From Nemophila menziesii (taxonomy: Eukaryota; Streptophyta; Magnoliopsida; Boraginales; Hydrophyllaceae): a stretch of 64,000 nt of DNA. Below, piece by piece: positions 13,559-26,990 of this stretch (its first letter is position 1; each line of letters opens with the position of its first letter). Under the pieces are notes generated by a model. The model was not told the origin of the DNA and made no database searches. It saw nothing but the letters and a program-made list of their open reading frames with translations. The stretch lies in contig JARWIR010000173.1 of assembly GCA_029959085.1 (NCBI GenBank), positions 126,501 through 190,500 on the forward strand. The letters are read 5' to 3'. A program made the translations under genes and the position numbers.

Positions 13559-14279
13559 AAGGGCCCTAAAAGACCCCTTGAAAAGCCCCCAATATCCCCC
13601 AAAAACACCCAAAAATACGTTTAAGGACAGTCAAAAAGCACTTTGGAGACCCTCCCAAAACCCCTCGGAACCCCCTAACGACCCCCGAAAACCCTGGCAC
13701 CCACCTCAAAAACCCGTAAAAAGCACGACTAGGCCCTGAAAACCCGAAAAAAGGACGATTAAAAGAGTCCGAAAAATACCTTGAAAACACAAAAGAGGCT
13801 CCCAAAAGACCCATAAAAAGCACCAAAAACCCCTAAAACCCCCAACAGAACCCCCAGAAACCCTGAAATAACCCCCCAGAACCCCTCGAAACGTCTAAAA
13901 ACCCCCGGAAAGCCCCCAAGGGCCCTAAAAGACCCCTTGAAAAGCCCCCAATATCCCCCAAAACGCCCAAATATACGTTTAAGGACCGTCAAAAAGCACT
14001 TTGGAGACCCTCCCAAAACCCCTCGGAACCCCCTAACGACCCCCGAAAACCCTGGCACCCCCCTCAAAAACCCGTAAAAAGCACGACGAGGCCCTGAAAA
14101 CCAGAAAAAAGGACGATTAAAAAAGTCCGAAAAATCCCTTGAAAACACAAAAGAGGCTCCCAAAAGACCCATAAAAAGCACCAAAAACCCCTAAAACCCC
14201 CAACAGAACCCCCAAAAACCCCGAAATAACCCCCCAAAACCCCTCGAAACGTCTAAAAACCCCCGGAAAGCCCCCAAGG

Positions 14280-15760
14280 GCCCTAAAGACCCCTTGAAAA
14301 GCCCCCAATATCCCCAAAAACGCCCAAAAATACGTTTAAGGACCGTCAAAAAGCACTTTAGAGACCCTCCCAAAACCCCTCGGAACCCCCTAACGACCCC
14401 CGAAAACCCTGGCACCCCCTCAAAAACCCGTAAAAAGCACGACGAGACCCTGAAAACCCGAAAAAAGGACGATTAAAAAAGTCCGAAAAATCCCTTGAAA
14501 ACACAAAAGAGGCTCCCAAAAGACCCATAGAAAGCACCAAAATCCCATAAAACCCCCCCAACAGAACCCCCAGAAACCCCGAAATAACCCCCCAGAACCC
14601 CTCGAAACGTCTAAAAACCCACGGAAAGCCCCAAAGGGCCCTAAAAGACCCCTTGAAAAGCCCCCAATATACCCAAAAACGCCCAAAAATACGTTTAAGG
14701 ACCGTCAAAAAGCACTTTGGAGACCCTCCCAAAACCCCTCGGAACCCCCTAACGACCCCCGAAAACCCTGGCACCCCCCTCAAAAACCCGTAAAAAGCAC
14801 GACGAGGCCCTGAAAACCCGAAAAAAGGACGATTAAAAAAGTCCGAAAAAATCCCTTGAAAACACAAAAGAGGCTCCCAAAAGACCCATAGAAAGCACCA
14901 AAACCCCCCTAAAACCCCCAACAGAACCCCCAGAAACCCCGAGATAACCCCCCAGAACCCCTCGAAACGTCTAAAAACCCCCGGAAAGCCCCTGAGGGCC
15001 CTAAAAGACCCCTTGAAAAGCCCCCAATATCCCCAAAAACGCCCAAAAATACGTTTAAGGACCGTCAAAAAGCACTTTGGAGACCCTCCCAAAACCCCTC
15101 GGAACCCCCTAACGACCCCCGAAAACCCTGGCACCCCCTCAAAAACCCGTAAAAAGCACGACGAGGCCCTGAAAACCCGAAAAAAGGACGATTAAAAAAG
15201 TCCGAAAAATCCCTTGAAAACACAAAAGAGGCTCCCAAAAGACCCATAGAAAGCACCAAAATCCCATAAAACCCCCCCAACAGAACCCCCAGAAACCCCG
15301 AAATAACCCCCCAGAACCCCTCGAAACGTCTAAAAACCCACGGAAAGCCCCAAAGGGCCCTAAAAGACCCCTTGAAAAGCCCCCAATATCCCCAAAAACG
15401 CCCAAAAATACGTTTAAGGACCGTCAAAAAGCACTTTGGAGACCCTCCCAAAACCCCTCGGAACCCCCTAACGACCCCCGAAAACCCTGGCACCCCCCTC
15501 AAAAACCCGTAAAAAGCACGACGAGGCCCTGAAAACCCGAAAAAAGGACGATTAAAAAAGTCCGAAAAAATCCCTTGAAAACACAAAAGAGGCTCCCAAA
15601 AGACCCATAGAAAGCACCAAAACCCCCCTAAAACCCCCAACAGAACCCCCAGAAACCCCGAGATAACCCCCCAGAACCCCTCGAAACGTCTAAAAACCCC
15701 CGGAAAGCCCCCGAGGGCCCTAAAAGACCCCTTGAAAAGCCCCCAATATCCCCAAAAACG
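14280..15760. repeat. Tandem ~719-bp dimer units (two copies)
   Basis: The two-monomer unit starting near 14294 recurs at 15013 with a 719-bp offset. Both copies share the shortened GGCACCCCCTCAAAAACC (14412 and 15131) and the ATCCCATAAAACCCCCCC variant. They differ at AATATACCC (about 14668) versus AATATCCCC, and at CCTGAGGG versus CCCGAGGG near the end. After about 15770 the sequence diverges (GACACTCCC). Confidence 0.8.
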
Positions 15761-16575
15761 CCCAAAAATACGTTTAAGGACCGTCAAAAAGCACTTTGGA
15801 GACACTCCCAAAATCCCTCGGAACCCCCTAACGACCCCCGAAAACCCTGGCACCCCCCTCAAAAACCCGTAAAAAGCACGACGAGGCCCTGAAAACCCGA
15901 AAAAAGGACGATTAAAAAAGTCCGAAAAATCCCTTAAAACACAAAAGAGGCTCCCAAAAGACCCATAAAAAGCACCAAAAACCCCTAAAACCCCCAACAG
16001 AACCCCCAGAACCCCTCGAAACGTCTAAAAACCCCCGGAAAGCCCCCAAGGGCCCTAAAAGACCCCTTGAAAAGCCCCCAATATCCCCAAAAACGCCCAA
16101 AAATACGTTTAAGGACCGTCAAAAAGCACTTTGGAGACCCTCCCAAAACCCCTCGGAACCCCCTAACGACCCCCGAAAACCCTGGCACCCCCCTCAAAAA
16201 CCCGTAAAAAGCACGACGAGGCCCTGAAAACCCGAAAAAAGGACGATTAAAAAAGTCCGAAAAATCCCTTGAAAACACAAAAGAGGCTCCCAAAAGACCC
16301 ATAAAAAGCACAAAAAACCCCTAAAAGCCCCAACAGAACCCCCAGAAACCCCGAAATAACCCCCCAGAACCCCTCGAAACGTCTAAAAACCCCCGGAAAG
16401 CCCCCAAGGGCCCTAAAGGACCCCTTGAAAAGCCCCCAATATCCCCAAAAACGCACAAAAATACGTTTAAGGACCGTCAAAAAGCACTTTGGAGACCCTC
16501 CCAAAACCCCTCGGAACCCCCTAACGACCCCCGAAAACCCTGGCACCCCCCTCAAAAACCCGTAAAAAGCACGAC
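15013..16575. repeat. Higher-order block repeated at +2843 bp (17856-19418)
   Basis: Rare variants line up at an offset of 2843: GACACTCCCAAAATCCC (15803/18646), the CCCTTAAAACAC variant (15933/18776), a 21-bp internal deletion (16005/18848), and CGCACAAAAATACG (16451/19294). Differences begin near 16577 (CCCAGA versus CCCTGA). Just upstream, 13800-15012 matches 17362-18574 at an offset of 3562. The 719-bp difference between the two offsets equals one extra dimer in the left copy. Confidence 0.8.
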
Positions 16576-19500
16576 TAGGCCCAGAAAACCCGAAAAAAGG
16601 ACGATTAAAAAAGTCCGAAAAATCCCTTGAAAACAAAAAAGAGGCTCCCAAAAGACCCATAAAAAGCACCAAAAACCCCTAAAACCCCCAACAGAACCCC
16701 AAGAAACCCCGAAATAACCCCCCAGAACCCCTCGAAACGTCTAAAAACCCCCGGAAAGCCCCAAAGGTCCCTAAAAGACCCCTTGAAAAGCCCCCAATAT
16801 CCCCAAAAACGCCCAAAAATACGTTTAAGGACCGTCAAAAAGCACTTTGGAGACCCTCCCAAAACCCCTCGGAACCCCCTAACGACCCCCGAAAACCCTG
16901 GCACCCCCCTCAAAAACCCGTAAAAAGCACGACGAGGCCCTGAAAACCCGAAAAAAGGACGATTAAAAAAATCCGAAAAATCCCTTGAAAACACAAAGGA
17001 GGCTCCCAAAAGACCCATAAAAAGCACCAAAAACCCCTAAAACCCCCAACAGAACCCCCAGAAACCCTGAAATAACCCCCCAGAACCCCTCGAAACGTCT
17101 AAAAACCCCCGGAAAGCCCCCAAGGGCCCTAAAAGACCCCTTGAAAAGCCCCCAATATCCCCAAAAACGCCCAAAAATACGTTTAAGGACCGTCAAAAAG
17201 CACTTTGGAGACCCTCCCAAAACCCCTCGGAACCCCCTAACGACCCCCGAAAACCCTGGCACCCCCCTCAAAAACCCGTAAAAAGCACGACGAGGCCCTG
17301 AAAACCAGAAAAAAGGACGATTAAAAGAGTCCGAAAAATACCTTGAAAACACAAAAGAGGCTCCCAAAAGACCCATAAAAAGCACCAAAAACCCCTAAAA
17401 CCCCCAACAGAACCCCCAGAAACCCTGAAATAACCCCCCAGAACCCCTCGAAACGTCTAAAAACCCCCGGAAAGCCCCCAAGGGCCCTAAAAGACCCCTT
17501 GAAAAGCCCCCAATATCCCCCAAAACGCCCAAATATACGTTTAAGGACCGTCAAAAAGCACTTTGGAGACCCTCCCAAAACCCCTCGGAACCCCCTAACG
17601 ACCCCCGAAAACCCTGGCACCCCCCTCAAAAACCCGTAAAAAGCACGACGAGGCCCTGAAAACCAGAAAAAAGGACGATTAAAAAAGTCCGAAAAATCCC
17701 TTGAAAACACAAAAGAGGCTCCCAAAAGACCCATAAAAAGCACCAAAAACCCCTAAAACCCCCAACAGAACCCCCAAAAACCCCGAAATAACCCCCCAAA
17801 ACCCCTCGAAACGTCTAAAAACCCCCGGAAAGCCCCCAAGGGCCCTAAAGACCCCTTGAAAAGCCCCCAATATCCCCAAAAACGCCCAAAAATACGTTTA
17901 AGGACCGTCAAAAAGCACTTTGGAGACCCTCCCAAAACCCCTCGGAACCCCCTAACGACCCCCGAAAACCCTGGCACCCCCTCAAAAACCCGTAAAAAGC
18001 ACGACGAGGCCCTGAAAACCCGAAAAAAGGACGATTAAAAAAGTCCGAAAAATCCCTTGAAAACACAAAAGAGGCTCCCAAAAGACCCATAGAAAGCACC
18101 AAAATCCCATAAAACCCCCCCAACAGAACCCCCAGAAACCCCGAAATAACCCCCCAGAACCCCTCGAAACGTCTAAAAACCCACGGAAAGCCCCAAAGGG
18201 CCCTAAAAGACCCCTTGAAAAGCCCCCAATATCCCCAAAAACGCCCAAAAATACGTTTAAGGACCGTCAAAAAGCACTTTGGAGACCCTCCCAAAACCCC
18301 TCGGAACCCCCTAACGACCCCCGAAAACCCTGGCACCCCCCTCAAAAACCCGTAAAAAGCACGACGAGGCCCTGAAAACCCGAAAAAAGGACGATTAAAA
18401 AAGTCCGAAAAAATCCCTTGAAAACACAAAAGAGGCTCCCAAAAGACCCATAGAAAGCACCAAAACCCCCCTAAAACCCCCAACAGAACCCCCAGAAACC
18501 CCGAGATAACCCCCCAGAACCCCTCGAAACGTCTAAAAACCCCCGGAAAGCCCCCGAGGGCCCTAAAAGACCCCTTGAAAAGCCCCCAATATCCCCAAAA
18601 ACGCCCAAAAATACGTTTAAGGACCGTCAAAAAGCACTTTGGAGACACTCCCAAAATCCCTCGGAACCCCCTAACGACCCCCGAAAACCCTGGCACCCCC
18701 CTCAAAAACCCGTAAAAAGCACGACGAGGCCCTGAAAACCCGAAAAAAGGACGATTAAAAAAGTCCGAAAAATCCCTTAAAACACAAAAGAGGCTCCCAA
18801 AAGACCCATAAAAAGCACCAAAAACCCCTAAAACCCCCAACAGAACCCCCAGAACCCCTCGAAACGTCTAAAAACCCCCGGAAAGCCCCCAAGGGCCCTA
18901 AAAGACCCCTTGAAAAGCCCCCAATATCCCCAAAAACGCCCAAAAATACGTTTAAGGACCGTCAAAAAGCACTTTGGAGACCCTCCCAAAACCCCTCGGA
19001 ACCCCCTAACGACCCCCGAAAACCCTGGCACCCCCCTCAAAAACCCGTAAAAAGCACGACGAGGCCCTGAAAACCCGAAAAAAGGACGATTAAAAGAGTC
19101 CGAAAAATCCCTTGAAAACACAAAAGAGGCTCCCAAAAGACCCATAAAAAGCACAAAAAACCCCTAAAAGCCCCAACAGAACCCCCAGAAACCCCGAAAT
19201 AACCCCCCAGAACCCCTCGAAACGTCTAAAAATCCCCGGAAAGCCCCCAAGGGCCCTAAAGGACCCCTTGAAAAGCCCCCAATATCCCCAAAAACGCACA
19301 AAAATACGTTTAAGGACCGTCAAAAAGCACTTTGGAGACCCTCCCAAAACCCCTCGGAACCCCCTAACGACCCCCGAAAACCCTGGCACCCCCCTCAAAA
19401 ACCCGTAAAAAGCACGACTAGGCCCTGAAAACCCGAAAAAAGGACGATTAAAAAAGTCCGAAAAATCCCTTGAAAACACAAAAGAGGCTCCCAAAAGACC

Positions 19501-22500
19501 CATAGAAAGCACCAAAAACCCCTAAAACCCCCAACAGAACCCCCAGAAACCCCGAAATAACCCCCCCAGAACCCCTCGAAACGTCTAAAAACCCCCGGAA
19601 AGCCCCAAAGGGCCCTAAAAGACCCCTTGAAAAGCCCCCAATATCCCCAAAAACGCCCAAAAATACGTTTAAGGACCGTCAAAAAGCACTTTGGAGACCC
19701 TCCCAAAACCCCTCGGAACCCCCTAACGACCCCCGAAAACCCTGGCACCCCCCTCAAAAACCCGTAAAAAGCACGACGAGGCCTTGAAAACCCGAAAAAA
19801 GGACGATTAAAAAAATCCGAAAAATCCCTTGAAAACACAAAAGAGGCTCCAAAAAGACCCATAAAAAGCACCAAAAACCCCTAAAACCCCCAACAGAACC
19901 CTCAGAAACCCTGAAATAACCCCCCAGAACCCCTCGAAACGTCTAAAAACCCCCGGAAAGCCCCCAAGGGCCCTAAAAGACCCCTTGAAAAGCCCCCAAT
20001 ATCCCCAAAAACGCCCAAAAATACGTTTAAGGACCGTCAAAAAGCACTTTGGAGACCCTCCCAAAACCCCTCGGAACCCCCTAACGACCCCCGAAAACCC
20101 TGGCACCCCCCTCAAAAACCCGTAAAAAGCACGACGAGGCCCTGAAAACCCGAAAAAAGGACGATTAAAAAAGTCCGAAAAATCCCTTGAAAACACAAAA
20201 GAGGCTCCCAAAAGACCCATAAAAAGCACCAAAAACCCCTAAAACCGCCAACAGAACCCCCAGAAACCCCGAAATAACACCCCAGAACCCCTCGAAACGT
20301 CTAAAAACCCCCGGAAAGCCCCCAAGGGCCCTAAAAGACCCCTTGAAAAGCCCCCAATATCCCCAAAAACGCCCAAAAATACGTTTAAGGACCGTCAAAA
20401 AGCACTTTGGAGACCCTCCCAAAACCCCGCGGAACCCCCTAACGACCCCCGAAAACCCTGGCACCCACCTCAAAAACCCGTAAAAAGCACGACTAGGCCC
20501 TGAAAACCCGAAAAAAGGACGATTAAAAGAGTCCGAAAAATCCCTTGAAAACACAAAAGAGGCTCCCAAAAGACCCATAAAAAGCACCAAAAACCCCTAA
20601 AACCCCCAACAGAACCCCCAGAAACCCTGAAATAACCCCCCAGAACCCCTCGAAACGTCTAAGAACCCCCGGAAAGCCCCCAAGGGCCCTAAATGACCCC
20701 TTGAAAAGCCCCCAATATCCCCAAAAACGCCCAAAAATACGTTTAAGGACCGTCAAAAAGCACTTTGGAGACCCTCCCAAAACCCCTCGGAACCCCCTAA
20801 CGACCCCCGAAAACCCTGGCACCCCCCTCAAAAACCCGTAAAAAGCACGACTAGGCCCTGAAAACCCGAAAAAAGGACGATTAAAAAAGTCCGAAAAATC
20901 CCTTGAAAACACAAAAGAGGCTCCCAAAAGACCCATAGAAAGCACCAAAAACCCCTAAAACCCCCAACAGAACCCCCAGAAACCCCGAAATAACCCCCCA
21001 GAACCCCTCGAAACGTCTAAAAACCCCCGGAAAGCCCCTAAGGGCCCTAAAAGACCCCTTGAAAAGCCCCCAATATCCCCAAAAACGCCCAAAAATACGT
21101 TTAAGGACCGTCAAAAAGCACTTTGGAGACCCTCCCAAAACCCCTCGGAACCCCCTAACGACCCCCGAAAACCCTGGCACCCCCCTCAAAAACCCGTAAA
21201 AAGCACGACGAGGCCCTGAAAACCCGAAAAAAGAACGATTAAAAAAGTCCGAAAAATCCCTTGAAAACACAAAAGAGGCTCCCAAAAGACCCATAGAAAG
21301 CACCAAAAACCCCTAAAACCCCCAACAGAACCCCCAGAAACCCCGAAATAACCCCCCAGAACCCCTCGAAACGTCTAAAAACCCCCGGAAAGCCCCCAAG
21401 GGCCCTAAATGACCCCTTGAAAAGCCCCCAATATCCCCAACAACGCCCAAAAATACGTTTAAGGACCGTCAAAAAGCACTTTGGAGACCCTCCCAAAACC
21501 CCTCGGAACCCCCTAACGACCCCCGAAAACCCTGGCACCCCCCTCAAAAACCCGTAAAAAGCACGACGAGGCCCTGAAAACCCGAAAAAAGGACGATTAA
21601 AAAAGTCAGAAAAATCCCTTGAAAACACAAAAGAGGCTCCCAAAAGACCCATAGAAAGCACCAAAAACCCCTAAAACCCCCAACAGAACCCCCAGAAACC
21701 CCGAAATAACCCCCCAGAACCCCTCGAAACGTCTAAAAACCCCCGGAAAGCCCCAAGGGCCCAAAAAGACCCCTTGAAAAGCCCCCAATATCCCCAAAAA
21801 CACCCAAAAATACGTTTAAGGACCGTCAAAAAGCACTTTGGATACCCTTCCAAAACCCCTCTGAACCCCCTAACGACCCCCGAAAACCCTGGCACCCCCC
21901 TCAAAAACCCGTAAAAAGCACGACGAGGCCCTGAAAACCCGAAAAAAGGACGATTAAAAAAATCCGAAAAATCCCTTGAAAACACAAAGGAGGCTCCCAA
22001 AAGACCCATAAAAAGCACCAAAAACCCCTAAAACCCCCAACAGAACCCCCAGAAACCCTGAAATAACCCCCCAGAACCCCTCGAAACGTCTACAAACCCC
22101 CGGAAAGCCCCCAAGGGCCCTAAAAGACCCCTTGAAAAGCCCCCAATATCCCCAAAAACGCCCAAAAATACGTTTAAGGACCGTCAAAAAGCACTTTGGA
22201 GACCCTCCCAAAACCCCTCGGAACCCCCTAACGACCCCCGAAAACCCTGGCACCCCCCTCAAAAACCCGTAAAAAGCACGACGAGGCCCTGAAAACCCGA
22301 AAAAAGGACGATTAAAAAAGTCCGAAAAATCCCTTGAAAACACAAAAGAGGCTCCCAAAAGACCCATAAAAAGCACCAAAAACCCCTAAAACCGCCAACA
22401 GAACCCCCAGAAACCCCGAAATAACCCCCCAGAACCCCTCGAAACGTCTAAAAACCCCCGGAAAGCCCCCAAGGGCCCTAAAAGACCCCTTGAAAAGCCC

Positions 22501-23799
22501 CCAATATCCCCAAAAACGCCCAAAAATACGTTTAAGGACCGTCAAAAAGCACTTTGGAGACCCTCCCAAAACCCCTCGGAACCCCCTAACGACCCCCGAA
22601 AACCCTGGCACCCACCTCAAAAACCCGTAAAAAGCACGACTAGGCCCTGAAAACCCGAAAAAAGGACGATTAAAAGAGTCCGAAAAATCCCTTGAAAACA
22701 CAAAAGAGGCTCCCAAAAGACCCATAAAAAGCACCAAAAACCCCTAAAACCCCCAACAGAACCCCCAGAAACCCTGAAATAACCCCCCAGAACCCCTCAA
22801 AACGTCTAAAAACCCCCGGAAAGCCCCCAAGGGCCCTAAATGACCCCTTGAAAAGCCCCCAATATCCCCAAAAACGCCCAAAAATACGTTTAAGGACCGT
22901 CAAAAAGCACTTTAGAGACCCTCCCAAAACCCCTCGGAACCCCCTAACGACCCCCGAAAACCCTGGCACCCACCTCAAAAACCCGTAAAAAGCACGACTA
23001 GGCCCTGAAAACCCGAAAAAAGGACGATTAAAAGAGTCCGAAAAATCCCTTGAAAACACAAAAGAGGCTCCCAAAAGACCCATAAAAAGCACCAAAAACC
23101 CCTAAAACCCCCAACAGAACCCCCAGAAACCCCGAAATAACCCCCCAGAACCCCTCAAAACGTCTAAAAACCCCCGGAAAGCCCCCAAGGGCCCTAAAAT
23201 ACCCCTTGAAAAGCCCCCAATATCCCCAAAAACGCCCAAAAATACGTTTAAGGACCGTCAAAAAGCACTTTGGAGACCCTCCCAAAACCCCGCGGAACCC
23301 CCTAACGACCCCCGAAAACCCTGGCACCCACCTCAAAAACCCGTAAAAAGCACGACTAGGCCCTGAAAACCCGAAAAAAGGACGATTAAAAGAGTCCGAA
23401 AAATCCCTTGAAAACACAAAAGAGGCTCCCAAAAGACCCATAAAAAGCACCAAAAACCCCTAAAACCCCCAACAGAACCCCCAGAAACCCTGAAATAACC
23501 CCCCAGAACCCCTCGAAACGTCTAAAAACCCCCGGAAAGCCCCCAAGGGCCCTAAATGACCCCTTGAAAAGCCCCCAATATCCCCAAAAACGCCCAAAAA
23601 TACGTTTAAGGACCGTCAAAAAGCACTTTGGAGACCCTCCCAAAACCCCTCGGAACCCCCTAACGACCCCCGAAAACCCTGGCACCCCCCTCAAAAACCC
23701 GTAAAAAGCACGACTAGGCCCTGAAAACCCGAAAAAAGTCCGATTAAAAAAGTCCGAAAAATCCCTTGAAAACACAAAAGAGGCTCCCAAAAGACCCAT

Positions 23800-26700
23800 A
23801 GAAAGCACCAAAAACCCCTAAAACCCCCAACAGAACCCCCAGAAACCCCGAAATAACCCCCCAGAATCCCTCGAAACGTCTAAAAACCCCCGGAAAGCCC
23901 CCAAGGGCCCTAAAAGACCCCTTGAAAAGCCCCCAATATCCCCAAAAACGCCCAAAAATACGTTTAAGGACCGTCAAAAAGCACTTTGGAGACCCTCCCA
24001 TAACCCCTCGGAACCCCCTAACGACCCCCGAAAACCCTGGCACCCCCCTCAAAAACCCGTAAAAAGCACGACGAGGCCCTGAAAACCCGAAAAAAGGACG
24101 ATTAAAAAAGTCCGAAAAATCCCTTGAAAACACAAAAGAGGCTCCCAAAAGACCCATAAAAAGCACCAAAAACCCCTAAAACCCCCAACAGAACCCCCAG
24201 AAACCCCGAAATAACCCCCCATAACCCCTCGAAACGTCTAAAAACCCCCGGAAAGCCCCCAAGGGCCCTAAAAGACCCCTTGAAAAGCCCCCAATATCCC
24301 CAAAAACGCCCAAAAATACGTTTAAGGACCGTCAAAAAGCACTTTGGAGACCCTCCCAAAACCCCTCGGAACCCCCTAACGACCCCCGAAAACCCTGGCA
24401 CCCCCCTCAAAAACCCGTAAAAAGCACGACGAGGCCCTGAAAACCCGAAAAAAGGACGATTAAAAAAGTCCGAAAAATCCCTTGAAAACACAAAAGAGGC
24501 TCCCAAAAGACCCATAAAAAGCACCAAAAACCCCTAAAACCCCCAACAGAACCCCCAGAAACCCCGAAATAACCCCCATAACCCCTCGAAACGTCTAAAA
24601 ACCCCCGGAAAGCCCCCAAGGGCCCTAAAAGACCCCTTGAAAAGCCCCCAATATCCCCAAAAACGCCCAAAAATACGTTTAAGGACCGTCAAAAAGCACT
24701 TTGGAGACCCTCCCATAACCCCTCGGAACCCCCTAACGACCCCCGAAAACCCTGGCACCCCCCTCAAAAACCCGTAAAAAGCACGACGAGGCCCTGAAAA
24801 CCCGAAAAAAGGACGATTAAAAAAGTCCGAAAAATCCCTTGAAAACACAAAAGAGGCTCCCAAAAGACCCATAAAAAGCACCAAAAACCCCTAAAACCCC
24901 CAACAGAACCCCCAGAAACCCCGAAATAACCCCCCAGAACCCCTCGAAACGTCTAAAAACCCCCGGAAAGCCCCCAAGGGCCCTAAAAGACCCCTTGAAA
25001 AGCCCCCAATATCCCCAAAAACGCCCAAAAATACGTTTAACGACCGTCAAAAAGCACTTTGGAGACCCTCCCAAAACCCCTCGGAACCCCCTAACGACCC
25101 CCGAAAACCCTGGCACCCCCCTCAAAAACCCGTAAAAAGCACGACGAGGCCCTGAAAACCCGAAAAAAGGACGATTAAAAAAGTCCGAAAAATCCCTTGA
25201 AAACACAAAAGAGGCTCCCAAAAGACCCATAAAAAGCACCAAAAACCCCTAAAACCGCCAACAGAACCCCCAGAAAACCCGAAATAACCCCCCAGAACCC
25301 CTCGAAACGTCTAAAAACCCCCGGAAAGCCCCCAAGGGCCCTAAAAGACCCCTTGAAAAGCCCCCAATATCCCCAAAAACGCCCAAAAATACGTTTAAGG
25401 ACCGTCAAAAAGCACTTTGGAGACCCTCCCAAAACCCCTCGGAACCCCCTAACGACCCCCGAAAACCCTGGCACCCACCTCAAAAACCCGTAAAAAGCAC
25501 GACTAGGCCCTGAAAACCCGAAAAAAGGACGATTAAAAGAGTCCGAAAAATCCCTTGAAAACACAAAAGAGGCTCCCAAAAGACCCATAAAAAGCACCAA
25601 AAACCCCTAAAACCCCCAACAGAAACCCCAGAAACCCCGAAATAACCCCCCAGAACCCCTCGAAACGTCTAAAAACCCCCGGAAAGCCCCCAAGGGCCCT
25701 AAATGACCCCATGAAAAGCCCCCAATATCCCCCAAAACGCCCAAATATACGTTTAAGGACCGTCAAAAAGCACTTTGGAGACCCTCCCAAAACCCCTCGG
25801 AACCCCCTAACGACCCCCAAAAACCCTGGCACCCCCCTCAAAAACCCGTAAAAAGCACGACGAGGCCCTGAAAACCCGAAAAAAGGACGATTAAAAAAGT
25901 CCGAAAAATCCCTTGAAAACACAAAAGAGGCTCCCAAAAGACCTATAGAAAGCACCAAAAACCACTAAAACCCCCAACAGAACCCCCAGAAACCCCGAAA
26001 TAACCCCCCAGAATCCCTCGAAACGTCTAAAAACCCCCGGAAAGCCCCCAAGGGCCCTAAAAGACACCTTGAAAAGCCCCCAATATCCGCAAAAACGCCC
26101 AAAAATACGTTTAAGGACCGTCAAAAAGCACTTTGGAGACCCTCCCAAAACCCCTCGGAACCCCCTAACGACGCCCGAAAACCCTGGCACCCCCCTCAAA
26201 AACCCGTAAAAAGCACGACGAGGCCCTGAAAACCCGAAAAAAGGACGATTAAAAAAGTCCGAAAAATCCCTTGAAAACACAAAAGAGGCTCCCAAAAGAC
26301 CCATAAAAAGCACCAAAAACCCCTAAAACCCCCAACAGAACCCCCAGAAACCCCGAAATAACCCCCCAGAACCCCTCGAAACGTCTAAAAACCCCCGGAA
26401 AGCCCCCAAGGGCCCTAAAGGACCCCTTGAAAAGCCCCCAATATCCCCAAAAACGCCCAAAAATACGTTTAAGGACCGTCAAAAAGCACTTTGGAGACCC
26501 TCCCAAAACCCCTCGGAACCCCCTAACGACCCCCGAAAACCCTGGCACCCCCCTCAAAAACCCGTAAAAAGCACGACTAGGCCCAGAAAACCCGAAAAAA
26601 GGACGATTAAAAAAGTCCGAAAAATCCCTTGAAAACACAAAAGATGCTCCCAAAAGACCCATAAAAAGCACCAAAAACCCCTAAAACCCCCAACAGAACC

Positions 26701-26990
26701 CCCAGAAACCCCGAAATAACCCCCCAGAACCCCTCGAAACGTCTAAAAACCCCCGGAAAGCCCCCAATATCCCCATAAACGCCCAAATATACGTTTAAGG
26801 ACCGTCAAAAAGCACTTTGGAGACCCTCCCAAAACCCCTCGGAACCCCCTAACGACCCCCAAAAACCCTGGCACCCCCCTCAAAAACCCGTAAAAAGCAC
26901 GACGAGGCCCTGAAAACCCGAAAAAAGGACGATTAAAAAAGTCCGAAAAATCCCTTGAAAACACAAAAGAGGCTCCCAAAAGACCCATAG
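23800..26990. repeat. Higher-order block repeated at +~6770 bp (30570-33760)
   Basis: Shared variants at an offset of about 6770 include GTTTAACGACC (25036/31806), ACCTATAGAAAGC (25942/32712), GACACCTTG (26063/32833), ACGCCCGAAAACC (26171/32941), AAAGATGCTCCC (26641/33411) and a 32-bp deletion (26758/33528). Together with the 2864-bp units, this region is a mosaic of at least three related 8-monomer copies, not a clean tandem series. Boundaries are approximate. Confidence 0.75.
26755..26770. repeat. 32-bp intramonomer deletion between GCCCCCAA direct repeats
   Basis: GGAAAGCCCCCAA runs directly into TATCCCC, so the segment carrying GGGCCCTAAAAGACCCC is missing. The two normal flanks both contain GCCCCCAA, so a single exchange or slippage between them explains the loss. 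The local monomer spacing is 326 bp. The same deletion sits near 33528, carried there by the 6770-bp block. One of the two CCCTAAA heptamers is lost in these monomers. Confidence 0.85.
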